Positions 23,950-36,659 of a stretch of 64,000 nucleotides of DNA are shown in pieces. The notes under the pieces are model-generated. The model was given only the letters and a program-made list of their open reading frames with translations. It did not search any database and was not told the origin of the DNA. Source of the stretch: Epithemia pelagica (taxonomy: Eukaryota; Bacillariophyta; Bacillariophyceae; Surirellales; Surirellaceae); the NCBI GenBank assembly GCA_946965045.2, contig OX337235.1, positions 496,001 to 560,000 of the forward strand. The letters are read 5' to 3'. Each line of letters begins with the position of its first letter. Position 1 is the first letter of the stretch. The position numbers were made by a program, and so were the translations under genes.

Positions 23950-24230
23950 ACTATTGCATCCAGCGAGGACAGATGCTCGTGATCTCGCCAGTCTTTAGTC
24001 TGGTTGTAGGAATCCTGCTCAAGATTCTCAGGCCATGGGCCGTGATAGGCACGGTCAATGACCTCAAAGTCTTTGGAAGGATCATCAAGAATTGTGTGTG
24101 AGACTTTAAAACACAAAATTGATCCATGCATCCGAAATTCGACGTACGGACTTGGAGGATCGTACACGACCACAGTGTCAGCTCCGGTAAGTGTCAATCC
24201 GACCCCAGCCGCCTTTATTGATGATAACAC
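23950..24230 (-). pseudogene. Duplicated fragment of the neighbouring SNF2 gene
   Basis: Minus-strand sequence reads KAAGVGLTLTGADTVVVYDPP, continues through intron-like sequence matching the gene's exon 4/5 intron (~24070-24170), then IDRAY and TKDWRDHEHLSSLDAIVG, which matches exon 6 (TTDWRDQEHLFSMDGIVG). Large parts of exon 5 are missing. It retains intron sequence, so it arose by DNA-level duplication, not retroposition. Confidence 0.75.
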
Positions 24231-24836
24231 ACCCCTAGCTAGTACTCGACATTGGATATGGGACTACCTAGGTTATCTGGCAAAAGTTCTTGAGGAACGA
24301 GGGCATATCAAGGTAGAATGCCATGTTTCTCGTGACATGTGGACTGTAGCCAAAGAGCATATGAACAAATGAGAACAAAGCTTTCGGAATCCCAAGTCCA
24401 ATGAACTGGCGTACTCGGAGCACAAAGAAGAAGAGGAAGCGAAATGCTCCATGGCCGATTTACGACATCACGATATGAGAACAGGACTTTCTTTTCTGAC
24501 CGGCAACGTTTGATGCATGCATTTCCATCTCGGCATTGCAATGGCTGTGTTATACCAACTCTGCCCACCAGAATCCACACACCAGCACCACTAGAGACGA
24601 ATCCGAGAAACAGGGACAAGCTGTTCTCAGTGGTGCGATTTGGACTTTTCGTTGCTTTGCCATTACCTGATCACTGTACTTGTCCTATCTTAGGCTATTT
24701 ATATGCGGACAAAGAAACCCCTGTACAAGCAGCGATAGCCATGGATATTGGTCCAATGAGAGAGACTCGTGGTGACTGCCTGCGTATAAGCAGAGAAACA
24801 AACTCGCGAAACAAAGGGTAGAAGCTCAAACAGTAC
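24231..24836. other. Intergenic, no feature seen
   Basis: Spacer between the SNF2 fragment and the 3' end of the SNF2 gene. The ORFs overlap on both strands and show no domain. Confidence 0.4.
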
Positions 24837-27713
24837 TTATTTGACGGCAAGCAAACCCATTGAGGCCGACAGCTGACTTATTTTGTTGTGCAGTTCCAAT
24901 TTACGCTCCCGATTTTGTCCCGGGAACTCGGGTGACGCCAGCATGTCCAAGCAAAGTTTCAAGGCCAATCGAGGTTGGTTGATGCTTCGGCTTTTATGAT
25001 TTGTTCTTGGAGAGTGGGAGGCGCAACGTCTTCTGTTCGATTTAAAAGTTGTTGGGTGACATCCACTCTGGTGGAATTCTGTTTGCGGGATGTGGTTGGT
25101 TTCTGCCCCAACGCAATCAGCTCCTGATTTTCCTTGTCGCGTTCCATGACTTTTTGCGAGCGACCAAAAACTCTTGGAGCTCGATCCGTGGCATCTTCAA
25201 ACACATTTTTGCCGGTTCCCTCCGATTCGGAGAAAGAATAGAAACCATCATGACGCGAAAGCCCGACTATTCCATCCATCGAGAACAGATGCTCTTGATC
25301 TCGCCAGTCTGTAGTCTGCCCACGCATGGCTTCGTAAACTAGAAAGAAATAGACACATTATGGTAAGGAATCGAAGCCCAACTGACAGAAGACTGTTGAA
25401 TCGATCGTTACACGTACCCTTCTCCATCATATGACAGACTCCAGGACTTTGTTCAGGAGAGGGCACAACACATGTATGTTAGTCAGTAGCAATAAACAAC
25501 GTAACCACGACATACTCCACACGTACTCGCCAAGTTTGAAAAGCTCCTTGAGCTCGTTTCGTTTAAAGTATCTTTGTACCGCCTCTCCTTCCACACCAAA
25601 CACAGTCCGACGAATTCCGTCCTTGTGAATCTGACGTTCATACATTTTCTCTTCGACTGTACCAGCCGTAATCAAACGGTATACGGTGACTGGTTTTTTC
25701 TGCCCCAATCGATAGGCACGATCAATGGCCTGAGAATCTTCGGCAGGAGTCCTGGATCATCGGAACTTGAGTGTGAGATTTCAAAAAAAAAACAATGGAT
25801 CCACGCATCCGAAATCCGACGTACCAGCTTGGATCGTAGACCACCACAGTATCGGCGCCGGTCAGTGTCAATCCGACCCCCGCCGCCTTGGTGGACAACA
25901 TTCGATAATGTTCAACATTTTGGTGCTTTGCGAAAAAATCAGTGTCCGATGGTGGAAACGAATCTGATTGATCAATTTCACCAAGACTCCAAGCTTGGCA
26001 CTTTGTGCCATGATGGTGGAGTTCGAGTCTGTAATGACTCTAGTTTCGTCGTCGTCGTCTTCTGTTTGAACGAGCATTGGATGACTGCACAATTTTTTGA
26101 GGTGGGTGAGGGCAATGAGCGGAGATATTTTTTTGCCCCTCAGAATGTCGTAAACATCGTCATTCTTGTTCAAAAACTCTTGGTAGAGTTCGCGTTGAAG
26201 GTCTGGATCCAAAGAGAAACAACAACAAATCTTTGAGTTCAAAGGTTCCGTCCGTTCGTTTGTTCCAGCTGCGAACAAAACTTACTTGACAAGTGCGTCC
26301 ATACAACAAAGTCCCTCTTTTCGGGAAGTCGTTCTTTGAGGTAGTCGGCCTTGAGACGCTGCAAAAAGAAGGGTTTGAGCAGTGTTTGAAGTTGGCGGTT
26401 CTTGGTTTCTCCGAGGGCCATTTCCTGCGGACCGGCCGAGGCATCCCGGGCCTGTTCAATGGGCCCCGCATAATCCTGCTGAAAGCTCTTGAGCGAACCA
26501 AGGACAGCTCCCGTGGTGGCAAAGTCAAACAAGCACCAAAGTTCCGTGAGATTGTTGAGAATGGGCGTGCCACTCAACATGAGTCGGCGTGTCGCCGGGT
26601 CATGACAAATGGCATGACAACTCTTGGTCACAGCCGCCTTTGGGTTTTTGATGGTGTGTGCCTCATCGAGGAGAACATAATCCCAACGGTGAGCATCACG
26701 CGAGTGGCGCGGACAAACGAAATCCTGCTGAGCACTCCGAGCCAGGCCATAGGTGGTAATGACCATGTGGCAAGTACCCTTTTGTCTGCAACACAATTGG
26801 AACAACGCGCAACGATGAAGTTGTTGGTGGAAAAGTCACAACCCGAACGATTCGTTTCTTGTGTTCCTATCGTACCTTTGGTTGGTGGCATTGCCAAGAA
26901 TTCTCTTGCGTTCCCGTTCCGAAGTATTGCTCGACACGACAGAAATACAAACGGTTCGGACACAGTGTCGCAAGATATGCTTGGATTCGTTTTCCCAATT
27001 TCGGAGCAAACTCACAGGTGCAATGACCAAGGCATTTTGAATGGCTCCACCACGCATGAGTCCTCCCAGAACCGACAAGGAAACATAAGTTTTGCCCATA
27101 CCTAGAAGAAACATGTCCAACAAGAAAGGTAAGAAGCCATCTCCTTGACTCGATAGCGCCTGCGCCACGACATTTTCTCCAAGATCTTACCCATGTCATC
27201 GGCCAGAATCCCACCCCCCGCTCTCAATGGCGTGCCACGCAACAATGACGAGGATGGCGTAGTACCGACCACACGATGATTGTTGAGAGAGGCAATCCAT
27301 TTCACACCATCGAGTTGAAAGTCATAGAGTGTGTCGTAGAGTTTTTGCGGTAGGCCAAACTTGGGAAAGGGCAGTTTCGACTCGGTGCACTCGAGACCAT
27401 ATTCCTTGCGGTCCGGGAAATGCCTCCAGATCCAATACGAAGGCCCACTAGTTGTCCGATTTGGACGTCGAGGGGTCACTTCCGCGACAGAACTGTCGGA
27501 AGACGAGTCGTCGTCGTCGATCAAGATGAGCTTTTTCCGAAACGTGTTGGTGAGAGATTGCAATCCGGTCGATCTTCCCCTCGTAGAGATGTTTTCCTCG
27601 TCGCTAGAACTGTCCGAATCATCCAACACGATCACTTCCTGAGGTTGTGAACGTTGCCCCTGGCGTGGTGCTGGATGAGGGAAGCGCTGTTGGTTGCGAT
27701 TTGCGGTAGACAT
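24837..27713 (-). pseudogene. ERCC6L/PICH-like SNF2 helicase, six exons, deletion in helicase C
   Basis: Exons 27713-27191, 27101-26876, 26785-26286, 26202-25825, 25751-25516 and 25338-24837 join at GT-AG introns of 73-177 bp. An acidic Ser-rich N-terminus (VIVLDDSDSSSDEEN) is followed by GGGILADDMG|MGKT (the intron splits the Walker A), APVSLLRNWENE, the DEAH box (VLLDEAHTIKN), LSGTPILNN, and in the C-lobe [47 protein letters not shown], and the ERCC6L-type tail [18 protein letters not shown] ... [12 protein letters not shown]. Between MLNIIE and MLSTKAAG about 50 expected residues (motif IV-V region) are missing and the frame changes (~25909). Another frame change near 24965 precedes the tail RLALKLCLDMLAS ... 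MGLLAVK. Probably a recently inactivated chromatin/DNA translocase gene. Confidence 0.8.
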
Positions 27714-28247
27714 GGTCGTAGGTTTTTGGTTTGTGGATCGAGAACAAAAAAATTATTTGTGAAGATGGCTGTTGAATTTGGATGTGTCACACGGACGGCA
27801 GGCGATCGCGCCAACCGAGCCATTTCGCGTTGTCACAAAATCGCACGGTCAAGCGACAACGGACACATCTTCTGGTTCTCGTTCAGACACCACTCTTTGT
27901 ATAAGAGGGGCCCACCGACATGTAAACAAAAAATGCGAAGCTCCAATCAAAACATGAGTGCTTTCAAAGAACCCACGACTTGACAGTGCATCCATTCCAT
28001 TCATCCTCTACGGTATGCAGTATCGCATGAAACCGAACCATTCTTTTTTTTCTTTGGAACATAAGAGTCTGTGACGTCGATCTGAGACATGGCCATCACA
28101 ACCACCATCCTCTTCACATCAGCTCCTATCATGACTTTTGACACGATACAAACATGAACCAAGAACGAAGTGCACAAAATCAAAGACGTTTTTTTTCATG
28201 AAATCGCAGTCACAAAGACAACCAACCCCAACCAACCAACAAACAAC
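27714..28247. other. Divergent spacer, SNF2 / membrane glycoprotein C
   Basis: Contains both promoters. No named motif or repeat supported. Confidence 0.4.
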
Positions 28248-29411
28248 ATGAAAGAGATGATTCGTCTCCTCCTTCTGCTTCTAGTGGTCGGAAGCCTTGT
28301 CATCAAGGACCTTGAGACCTTGTTGCGGTCCCGAGGCACGACTCTAGTTCCCAATCATTCGGTCATTTCCGCCATGGCGTTGACAGTTCCAAGGTCCACA
28401 CACCCGTTCTTACGCAAACTCAACCGTTCGAGCCATGACGCGCTCTCTGTTCCCGGTGGAAGAAGAAATCTCCGTTCCAACACCGTCTCTCCGGAATGCC
28501 TTAAGGCCCAAGACACCTTGGATTCCCATGGTGTCCTCTTAGACAACAAGAAGATTCGAGACGATATCCACACCAACCTTTTGGAGGATGCCTTTCCCTG
28601 TGTTGACCAGACATTGCATCTCTGGAACACGAAAACTACACAACAAGCAGCGTCGTCTCGGATCGATTGTACCGACATGAGCACAACACCACGACCAACG
28701 TCCTTTTGGACACCCCTGCAGGACGCCTGTCGTCGCACGGCTGGTGGGTCCATTATCCAATACAACGTCACGGTGCAATGCACGGTATCCGTTTCTGGTC
28801 TGACCAGCACCAACGACAACGACCTCACGAAGGAACGTGCGAGTGATCAGAAAACCGAAGCCAAGGCAACCTTTGCATTTCCCCAACTCCAAAACTGTGT
28901 CGACTTGTTTCAGTGCCAAGTCCCCGAAGTCTTTGATCTCCTTCAACAAGAGGCAACCGACAACTTGGCACAACCCTTGCAAGACTACTGGATGACCCAT
29001 ACAATGGCGGCCATGGACGACAACTCCACGGTGGTGGCCACGTGCCGTGCCGAGCCCATTCCCCAGTTTTCTCATATAATGGGACCGGGACACACCAGCA
29101 CCACCCATCAACAGGTATCCAATGATGTGGTCACGTATGTGATTGCGGCACTCTTGCTCTTTTGTGGAGTCCTCTTTTGTCTCATTGTCCTGTTGAGTCT
29201 CACCGTTTCGTCCACGGAACCCGCACTACAACCACCACCAGGACACGAAGGCGATCAACATCCTACCATGCTGCGGGGTGGCACCATGGCCATGACCATT
29301 TCGGAACGATCCAAAACTTCCGACACGAACCATCCTGCTCCATCAAACAATAATGGTCCTCAACCTCTCGACCCTTCTGTTGGGGAACAATCGGAGGAGC
29401 AGTCTCGGTAA
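28248..29411 (+). CDS. Single-pass membrane protein with MLRGGTM motif (gene C)
   Basis: The start at 28248 is chosen because it places a signal peptide (MIRLLLLLLVVGSLVI) at the N-terminus; an in-frame Met at 28170 would bury it. 387 residues: extracellular part with scattered Cys and N-glycosylation sites (YNVTVQC), a block CVDLFQCQVPEVFDLLQQEA, then one membrane segment (VVTYVIAALLLFCGVLFCLIVLL, ~310-335) and a cytoplasmic tail containing TMLRGGTMAMTISE. The ectodomain pattern (YNVT/C, LLQQEA, Trp) and the tail motif are shared with genes A and A' below. No known domain. I infer a diatom-specific family of type I membrane glycoproteins. Confidence 0.75.
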   Translation: MKEMIRLLLLLLVVGSLVIKDLETLLRSRGTTLVPNHSVISAMALTVPRSTHPFLRKLNRSSHDALSVPGGRRNLRSNTVSPECLKAQDTLDSHGVLLDNKKIRDDIHTNLLEDAFPCVDQTLHLWNTKTTQQAASSRIDCTDMSTTPRPTSFWTPLQDACRRTAGGSIIQYNVTVQCTVSVSGLTSTNDNDLTKERASDQKTEAKATFAFPQLQNCVDLFQCQVPEVFDLLQQEATDNLAQPLQDYWMTHTMAAMDDNSTVVATCRAEPIPQFSHIMGPGHTSTTHQQVSNDVVTYVIAALLLFCGVLFCLIVLLSLTVSSTEPALQPPPGHEGDQHPTMLRGGTMAMTISERSKTSDTNHPAPSNNNGPQPLDPSVGEQSEEQSR

Positions 29412-30333
29412 GAACGGAGCTTTTCCTGGAGGATGTGTCAAAGAGAAAAAGAAGAACACTCGAGTGACGACAACAACACCGACATCACAGGGACAATTTG
29501 CAATTGTGTAGAGGCCATTCGGGACCACCACCAATCCAGGTATACGAGCGCCTGTTCTCTCGTGTGGACCCTCAAATAGAGAGAGACTGCGGACGAGACA
29601 CTCTGTCACAACAGTCGCTGGACCTATAGCTATTAGCAAGGCAGTACGAGAGTCGTCCTCGGCTCTTCTGCCAAAGCACAAGTACCATTTGTTTGGGCCT
29701 TATCGCATTCTACAATAATAGAACTACTCCTAGAACTGCAAAGGTTGGAACGTACCGGCAACTCGATACTCGATAGCTCTATTGGCATAGGTCTTTGAGA
29801 GGGTAGCACGGTTCGGAAACCGCGATACAGAAGCGACAGAGTCAGACAGACGTGTTCGCACGCGGTTCTCTCGTTCTCCGAACTCGTCCAAACACCATGG
29901 CGTGCATGGAGCCGTTCGAATCGGCACACACCCCTCTAGTAGAGAGGATGAGCGACTTGTGCACGCGTGAACCGAGAGGTCAAGGGTTCCGACAGGGGTG
30001 AGATCTCTCTCTCTCTTGCACCATGTCGTCACATTATCATCATCATGAGACCTGTGGGTGATTTTTGGGAACTCCCCTTCGGACTGTGACACAGCGTTCA
30101 ACCCGAAGCCGGTCTACAGCAGCTTTTTTTCACTCGGAGGAACAGAGAAAATCCGAACCGCGACACACCATCCGAAGGAGACTACGACCACAAAGAAGAA
30201 GAGAATGAGAGGAAAACAAGAACTAGGTTGTCAAGCAGCAGAGCATCCCCAAGTATCTTCTTTTGACCCAAATTCGACCCATGACGATATAAACCTGCAG
30301 GCTGCACTCAATCAAAAGTCCAAGTTGAAAAGG
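29412..30333. other. Upstream region of gene A; start of inverted duplication arm
   Basis: From ~29787 onward this sequence matches the reverse complement of 38001-38541, so the duplication includes the promoter region of gene A. Bases 29412-29786 show nothing recognisable. Confidence 0.6.
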
Positions 30334-32118
30334 ATGACTTACCACGCCACTCGCTTTCTAGGTTGGATTGGCCTTGTGTCTGCCATGGTCCACTCCGAAA
30401 CCGTCCCACCAGAACCAGAACTGTGGCATCCTGTCACTCCTCCAACAAATAAGAACAAGTATCCAACAAGGACTGCATCTCTTGTGTCGGTCCAGCCGCA
30501 ACCACCTAAACGGCACCACCAACAACCACACACGGTCCACCGAACGACTGTGCTGGAACCAACACTCCACAACCATCCATCCTCCTCGTCGCTCGTAGTA
30601 GATCCCTCGTCCTCTTTGAGAAACCGTCCATATCTTCGTGCTCGACTGGTCCGACGAGTCCGCAAAACCACTGCCACCACCACCCTGTCACCCAAATGTC
30701 AAACTGCCACTACTCGATTGGCATCGCACCCTCTCTGGAACCAGGCCCAGAAGCAATATCGGTGGCAGCTCTGGAACCAATCACTTCGTTGTATGGACCA
30801 TGTCCTGGACCAGGAGGAGGACCGGCTCGTGACTGCATGGAACTGCATCATCCCCAGCAATACGAATAATCCCCGAGCGTCGGACGTTCAGCAAGCCTGT
30901 TGGGTGGCGGGCGACAACGAGGACGAGGAAACCACCACCGTGGTCGTTTCCTACAATGTTACCATTCCCTGCGATTTGGTCCTGTCGTGGAAATCCGATA
31001 CTCCACCCTCCAACCCCAATGACGACAAGAACAGCAATGCATCCACGGTGGTTGTCACCACCAAACAGGTGACCTTTCAATTCCGTTCCATTCCAGTGTG
31101 TATTATGGGGATTGGTGCACCTTCGGAATGGAGGCAAGTGGTCCAACAAGAGGCTGATTCCACCGACTGGGCCACGACCCTCGAACAGGATTGGAGAGAC
31201 GTGGCTGCCGCCCAAGCTGCCGCAGCAGCCTCCTCCACTACGGTTGTGTCCCTCCATCATGTTCAGTGTCATTACGCCTCACCAATTTCCTCCGTCACGT
31301 GGTCTGTACTACCCAATAACCACACGGAACCACAATCAGAACAACAACCACAACAGCAAAGAAACGAACAAACGGTAACCGAACTCTTGGTGGTCTACCT
31401 CTTGTGTGGCATGGCCGTCCTGTTTGGTGTCACCTTTGTCGTGGCCTTTTTGGTGAGTCTGGTGCAAGAGGCAACCGATCGGATCCCAGCCGCCGCACCA
31501 TCCGGAAGACGCTCCACGCTCATGCTGCGGGGAGGGACCATGGATCTGACGGAAGCATCATTGTCGTCTCACAAGAGTCGTAGTAGTTGTGGTGGTGGGG
31601 CGAGTGTTGATCGTACCATTTCTGCCAATCCTACTACCACCGTGCATGATACGGAACAACCTCCCTAGCTCATACCTCAAAGAAACACATACGCACACAC
31701 ACAAGTCACATCCGAGATTCTCCAACATGTCGTACGAGTCGCTTTCCTTGTGTGGATCCATGATTGGAAGAAGGAGCCCATGTATGTGTGTTTCATCCGC
31801 CACACTATGCCTGGTCCTGTGCCACTGTCGTCGGGGGTGTGTTTCTCGGAGTATAGTGCATCGGGGAGAAGGTCGTTTGCAGGATACCTGTCTTTTGTAT
31901 CCATATCGTAGCACCTACCTCTAGGCGTATAGCTATTGGAATCCGACGATCGAAGATAGATCAAAGACTAACTCTAGCTACTTTGGAGTATCTACCATTG
32001 GCAAACCATACAAGTTGCAGAGTTGCAACGACGGATTGCGGATCCTATGGTTCCAGCCGCCAATTCCTTGTGATTTCCGCAACAACCACACCCACTCATA
32101 ACAGTGGCGCCCCTCCAA
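29787..32118 (+). repeat. Inverted duplication arm A (partner 35905-38541)
   Basis: Upstream region, gene A and the downstream spacer correspond to the reverse complement of ~35905-38541 by direct comparison of the coding, 5' and 3' flanks (for example TTGCAGGATACCTG in both spacers). Differences are substitutions and small indels plus the large TG expansion in the partner. Confidence 0.85.
30334..31668 (+). CDS. Single-pass membrane protein with MLRGGTM motif (gene A)
   Basis: Start at 30334 (MTYHATRFLGWIGLVSAMVHS) gives a signal peptide; upstream in-frame Mets (30058, 30205) only add a polar leader. 444 residues: a Pro/His/Thr-rich stretch, a basic patch (RARLVRRVRK), then a Cys-containing ectodomain with N-glycosylation sites (YNVTIPCDLVLSW, LWNQSLRCMDHVL), one membrane segment (LLVVYLLCGMAVLFGVTFVVAFLVSLV) and a cytoplasmic tail with RRSTLMLRGGTMDLTEAS. 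Nearly the same protein is encoded at 36660-38000 on the other strand. No known domain. It converges with the B gene pseudogene, ~600 bp between stops. Confidence 0.8.
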   Translation: MTYHATRFLGWIGLVSAMVHSETVPPEPELWHPVTPPTNKNKYPTRTASLVSVQPQPPKRHHQQPHTVHRTTVLEPTLHNHPSSSSLVVDPSSSLRNRPYLRARLVRRVRKTTATTTLSPKCQTATTRLASHPLWNQAQKQYRWQLWNQSLRCMDHVLDQEEDRLVTAWNCIIPSNTNNPRASDVQQACWVAGDNEDEETTTVVVSYNVTIPCDLVLSWKSDTPPSNPNDDKNSNASTVVVTTKQVTFQFRSIPVCIMGIGAPSEWRQVVQQEADSTDWATTLEQDWRDVAAAQAAAAASSTTVVSLHHVQCHYASPISSVTWSVLPNNHTEPQSEQQPQQQRNEQTVTELLVVYLLCGMAVLFGVTFVVAFLVSLVQEATDRIPAAAPSGRRSTLMLRGGTMDLTEASLSSHKSRSSCGGGASVDRTISANPTTTVHDTEQPP

Positions 32119-32265
32119 TGCAAGCAACTGGTGGTAGTGCCTCAAAACGTGTGTGTCCATGCCCCTACTTGCGCAAGCCCCGCTGCATCATAACGTCCAC
32201 AAACGAATTCCATGGCCCGGTAAAATAATGAGCCCATGAACCCATTGCTTGTTCCAATCCTTCGC
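31669..32265. other. Convergent spacer of the A/B module
   Basis: Conserved non-coding spacer. Related copies lie at ~35905-36420 (after A') and ~46040-46380 (after B'). It contains a short interrupted CA tract near 31685-31705, which is hugely expanded in the copy at 36421. Confidence 0.7.
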
Positions 32266-35200
32266 CTAGAAAGAGTGTCGGCAACTCCCAGAGGAGTTCC
32301 CAATTCTATGCAATTGTTGTTGTGTCGAGTCTTTGCCTTCCTGGGAAACGTGGTCCTCCAGTGACTGCTGCAGCAAAGACTTGCTGCCGTGAGCATCCTC
32401 TGACGTTGATGCACCCTCCTCCGTGGATTCGTCTTGTTGTTGTTGTTGTTGTTGTTGTGGCTTGTCTGATGGTTCCGGGCCAGGAATCTTGGGGATCGTT
32501 CGGGTCCGCTTGAATTGCTGGACGCGTCGCTGGTACAAGGACACGAGCAGCCATCCGGCGTGAAATTGAAGGCCCACGAGGATAAACACCAGGACGGACA
32601 CGACCCAAAAGCCCGGTGCATGGTCCCCCACGGACACTCCTCGTTGGCAACCGCATGCCACGAGCATTAACAGGACGACGGCCTCCATGGTTCGGGTGAC
32701 AAAGTAAACGACCACAAAACAGGGTAGCGCCACATACACAAAACGTCGATAGCTTGGACACGCCGTCAACTTGGTCCTGTTTTCCTTGTTACAGGAAGCG
32801 TCAAAGGCGGAATCATAGAATCGTACAATCCAGAATGGAGCAAACAGGGACCACTCATAGGTCCAAGCGACTAGAATCGTAAGACACATTTTCGAAATGG
32901 TCACTTCGGTGGCGGCAAAAATGATGAGTTGCAGCACAAAGAACCCCACATGATGAAAGGTAATTTGATAAAACATGCGGGGGTCAAAGTCACTGAATCG
33001 CCACTGCGACAGACGAAGGGCAATCTCGGCGATAAAATGGGCCCCCACCAGCCCGGATGTCCAAAAGGAAATCCGGTAGGATGAATCCGCAAACATCTGA
33101 ATCCAATAGGGATTGCCAATGATCTGGACCCAGAGAATCGTCATTGGTACAAAGCAGGCAGTCGAAATGACAAGACTCACCGTCAAGATGCACAATCTCA
33201 CACGTTCGCGAAAAATATCATTGTTGACTCGTTCCACTCGGAGTTCATCCTTGGCAACTAAAAGTATTTGGCTGTGGGCATCGACGGAGAGGTCTTCGTG
33301 GTCCACACCAGCCAATCGCTCACTCGCTGTCATTGCGACGGTACTAAAGTGCAGGGTAGCCGGTTGAACTTGTCCGGGTGATGTTTGAAACGGTCGGAAC
33401 TGGGACAAACTCCAAAAGGTTGCAATGTAGAGACCCACAATAATTGCAAAGCATGCCTGATAAGCCACAAACAAAAGAAAAGGGTAATGTGTCAGCAGCA
33501 GCAATCATGCCTTTTCCTTTGTGTCGTCCCACAATTCAAACCGTACCGTGTAAATTGCCACAGTGATGGGCATAAACCCGTTTTCATAGTAGTACCAGGA
33601 AGTGTAATCCACGCCCACATAACTGCAGACCGTGTCCATTCGGAACAAGCTTATCCCCACTTGGTCGGGCAGTCACTAGTCGTTTGGTTCGATGCACGTA
33701 CTGGCGTCCGTTTGAAAGGGACAGGGACGGTCCACATCGTCGTCGCTTTCAGGGGACAGGAGCGTTTGGAGCAAGGTTCGAAATTCAAACTGTTGCACTA
33801 AGGCTTTTCCGGCCTTGGTCAAGTAGTCGTCGCTCCAGAGCATGGGATTTTGAAGTATGGCATTGGACGCCACATCCTGAACGGCAAAGAGGCTGACCAA
33901 AATGAGCTGCACGTCGCCCAGCAAGGGAACAGTCGGGCGTGGGAATCGGCCAGAATGCCCGTCAAGAATTCGAGGCGATTCACATCTCCGTGGTAGAGTT
34001 GTTGGAGTTGTTGCGGATTGTCCACGGCCAGCTCGTCAAAGGATTGCAAGGGCGGTAATCCCACGTAGGAACGATAGGCATTGTAGGAGGGCAACCGTTG
34101 CGCGCGTTCATCGGCCAGTGCTTGTTCGGTAATCCCACGGACAAAGGGAGGGAAATTGTGGGGACCATACCGGGCAATGGGGGTCTTGGAAAAGGCCAAG
34201 GAAATTTGGGCAAGGCTGTAATTGGCAAATAGATTTGGAGACCACATGAGACTGGTCAGTGGTATTTGTTGGCCTTGAAGATGGAGTGCATCGGGAAGCA
34301 AGGAATGCCAGGCTTGGTAGACGTGATTGAATTCCAAAAAGTGGGGTTTGGCTCCCGAAAAGGGAAACTGCGGGACCATGAGTTGGCGAAGTTCCTCGGG
34401 ATTGTACGGGAGCCGCGCGTGATTGCGGGCATGGGAGACGGAATCGGAGACAAAGTCTTGAAGACGAATCTTTTGGACAATGTGAAAGGTAATGACGCGC
34501 GCTCGTTGAAAAATATCCTCATCGGTCCAGCCGCCCCCATCCTCCGCATCATATTGTCGTTGCGGTTGCGGTTGGTGTTGAATCAAAATGTCGCAGGCGG
34601 TATTGTGCAGGTAGAGGGCAATGCTGGTCCAAACAATGTGTCCGGGATGCATGTTGAACCGAGGATCCCCCATGGCAAAGTAGGCCGACGTGTCCACGTC
34701 TTGCTTACCGGCGGCACTGGAATTGCTACTGGGCCCATTGTGCGGTGTCCACATGTCAAAGTCGGGATAGTCTTGTTGCACATCGTTCCACAAGGGCGGA
34801 AAGTAGGTCCATTCTCCCGACGATGAGGATGTTTTCATTTTGCCATCTCCTTGCAAGGTACGGAGCGCGTCTTGTCGGTACCGGGTATGGCCATAGACAT
34901 GGGTCATGTGAAGTCCCCCATCACCTCCCCACGAATAGGATCCATTGGTATTGGGAACGGTTCGAAAGTTGTCATCGTGAAACCAATTGACAAAGGACAA
35001 GAACCAAAAATTCAACAAGGCCGGAGCACTATCCAATGGCATACAAGCCGACGACGAACGACGGGCAAAAACGGCATTGTACACATCACGGACCGGAGGA
35101 AGGTTGTCTGAATCCTTGTCCTCTGGTGATGGATTGGTGGCGTTGGGGCTACTACTGTTGGGACTCATACGACGCCACCATTTCATTGGGGAATCGGCGT

Positions 35201-35638
35201 GAGTGGGCGCCACACACTCCTCTGGTTGTCCGTCGTGGTCGTGGGCCGTGTCGGGGGGGGGCAACAAGAGATCCTGTGGCGTTCTTCTTGTCTGGGATGC
35301 GGCTGGACCGACAAATTGATCGGCCGCCGTGACACAGCCCGCCTTGTAAATGCGCGTCGACGGCAGCAAGGCCCCAATGCGTTTAAAAATACTCTTCAAA
35401 ATCACGGGAGAAATGGTGTGAATCTTGAACTGGTCGGGTCCCCCCAAGTCGCGGGCCGCCCGATGAATGGTTTCAAATTCCTTCCAGGTATTGCCGTGGA
35501 CTCGCGATTCCAAGGGGACGATTGTTCCGCCCCAGCTGGTCCATTCCCTGCAAGAATCAGAACGAGGCACCAAATCACGTGGCACGAACCGGATCGCCAA
35601 CGACAAGGGGGCAGTCGGACTCGGAAGGGCTTGGACAT
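32266..35638 (-). pseudogene. Cyclooxygenase-like haem peroxidase fused to TLC-like membrane domain (gene B, broken)
   Basis: Signal peptide from ATG 35638 (VIWCLVLILAGNGPAGAEQ), but the enzyme body lies in another frame (also true of B'). The body matches animal haem peroxidases, nearest to cyclooxygenases: FVNWFHDDNFRT (distal His), THVYGHTRYRQDALR, DGKMK, the GDPRFNMHPGHIVWTSIALYLHNTACDIL helix, WTDEDIFQRAR, the proximal EFNHVYQAWHSLLPD, and SFDELAVDN. A 4-bp deletion near 33928 shifts the frame. Later the TGG AGA pair seen in B' reads TAG TGA (33672-33677), and the intron donor before the membrane part is altered. The C-terminal part (33460-32266) is fully open with about seven membrane segments and FHH...YEWSLFAPFW...RTME...LQFHAGW, a TLC-domain-like pattern. 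Tail polyglutamine and acidic. Confidence 0.8.
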
Positions 35639-36633
<995 letters not shown>

Positions 36634-36659
36634 CTTGGAGGACTTTCTATCTATCAAAG

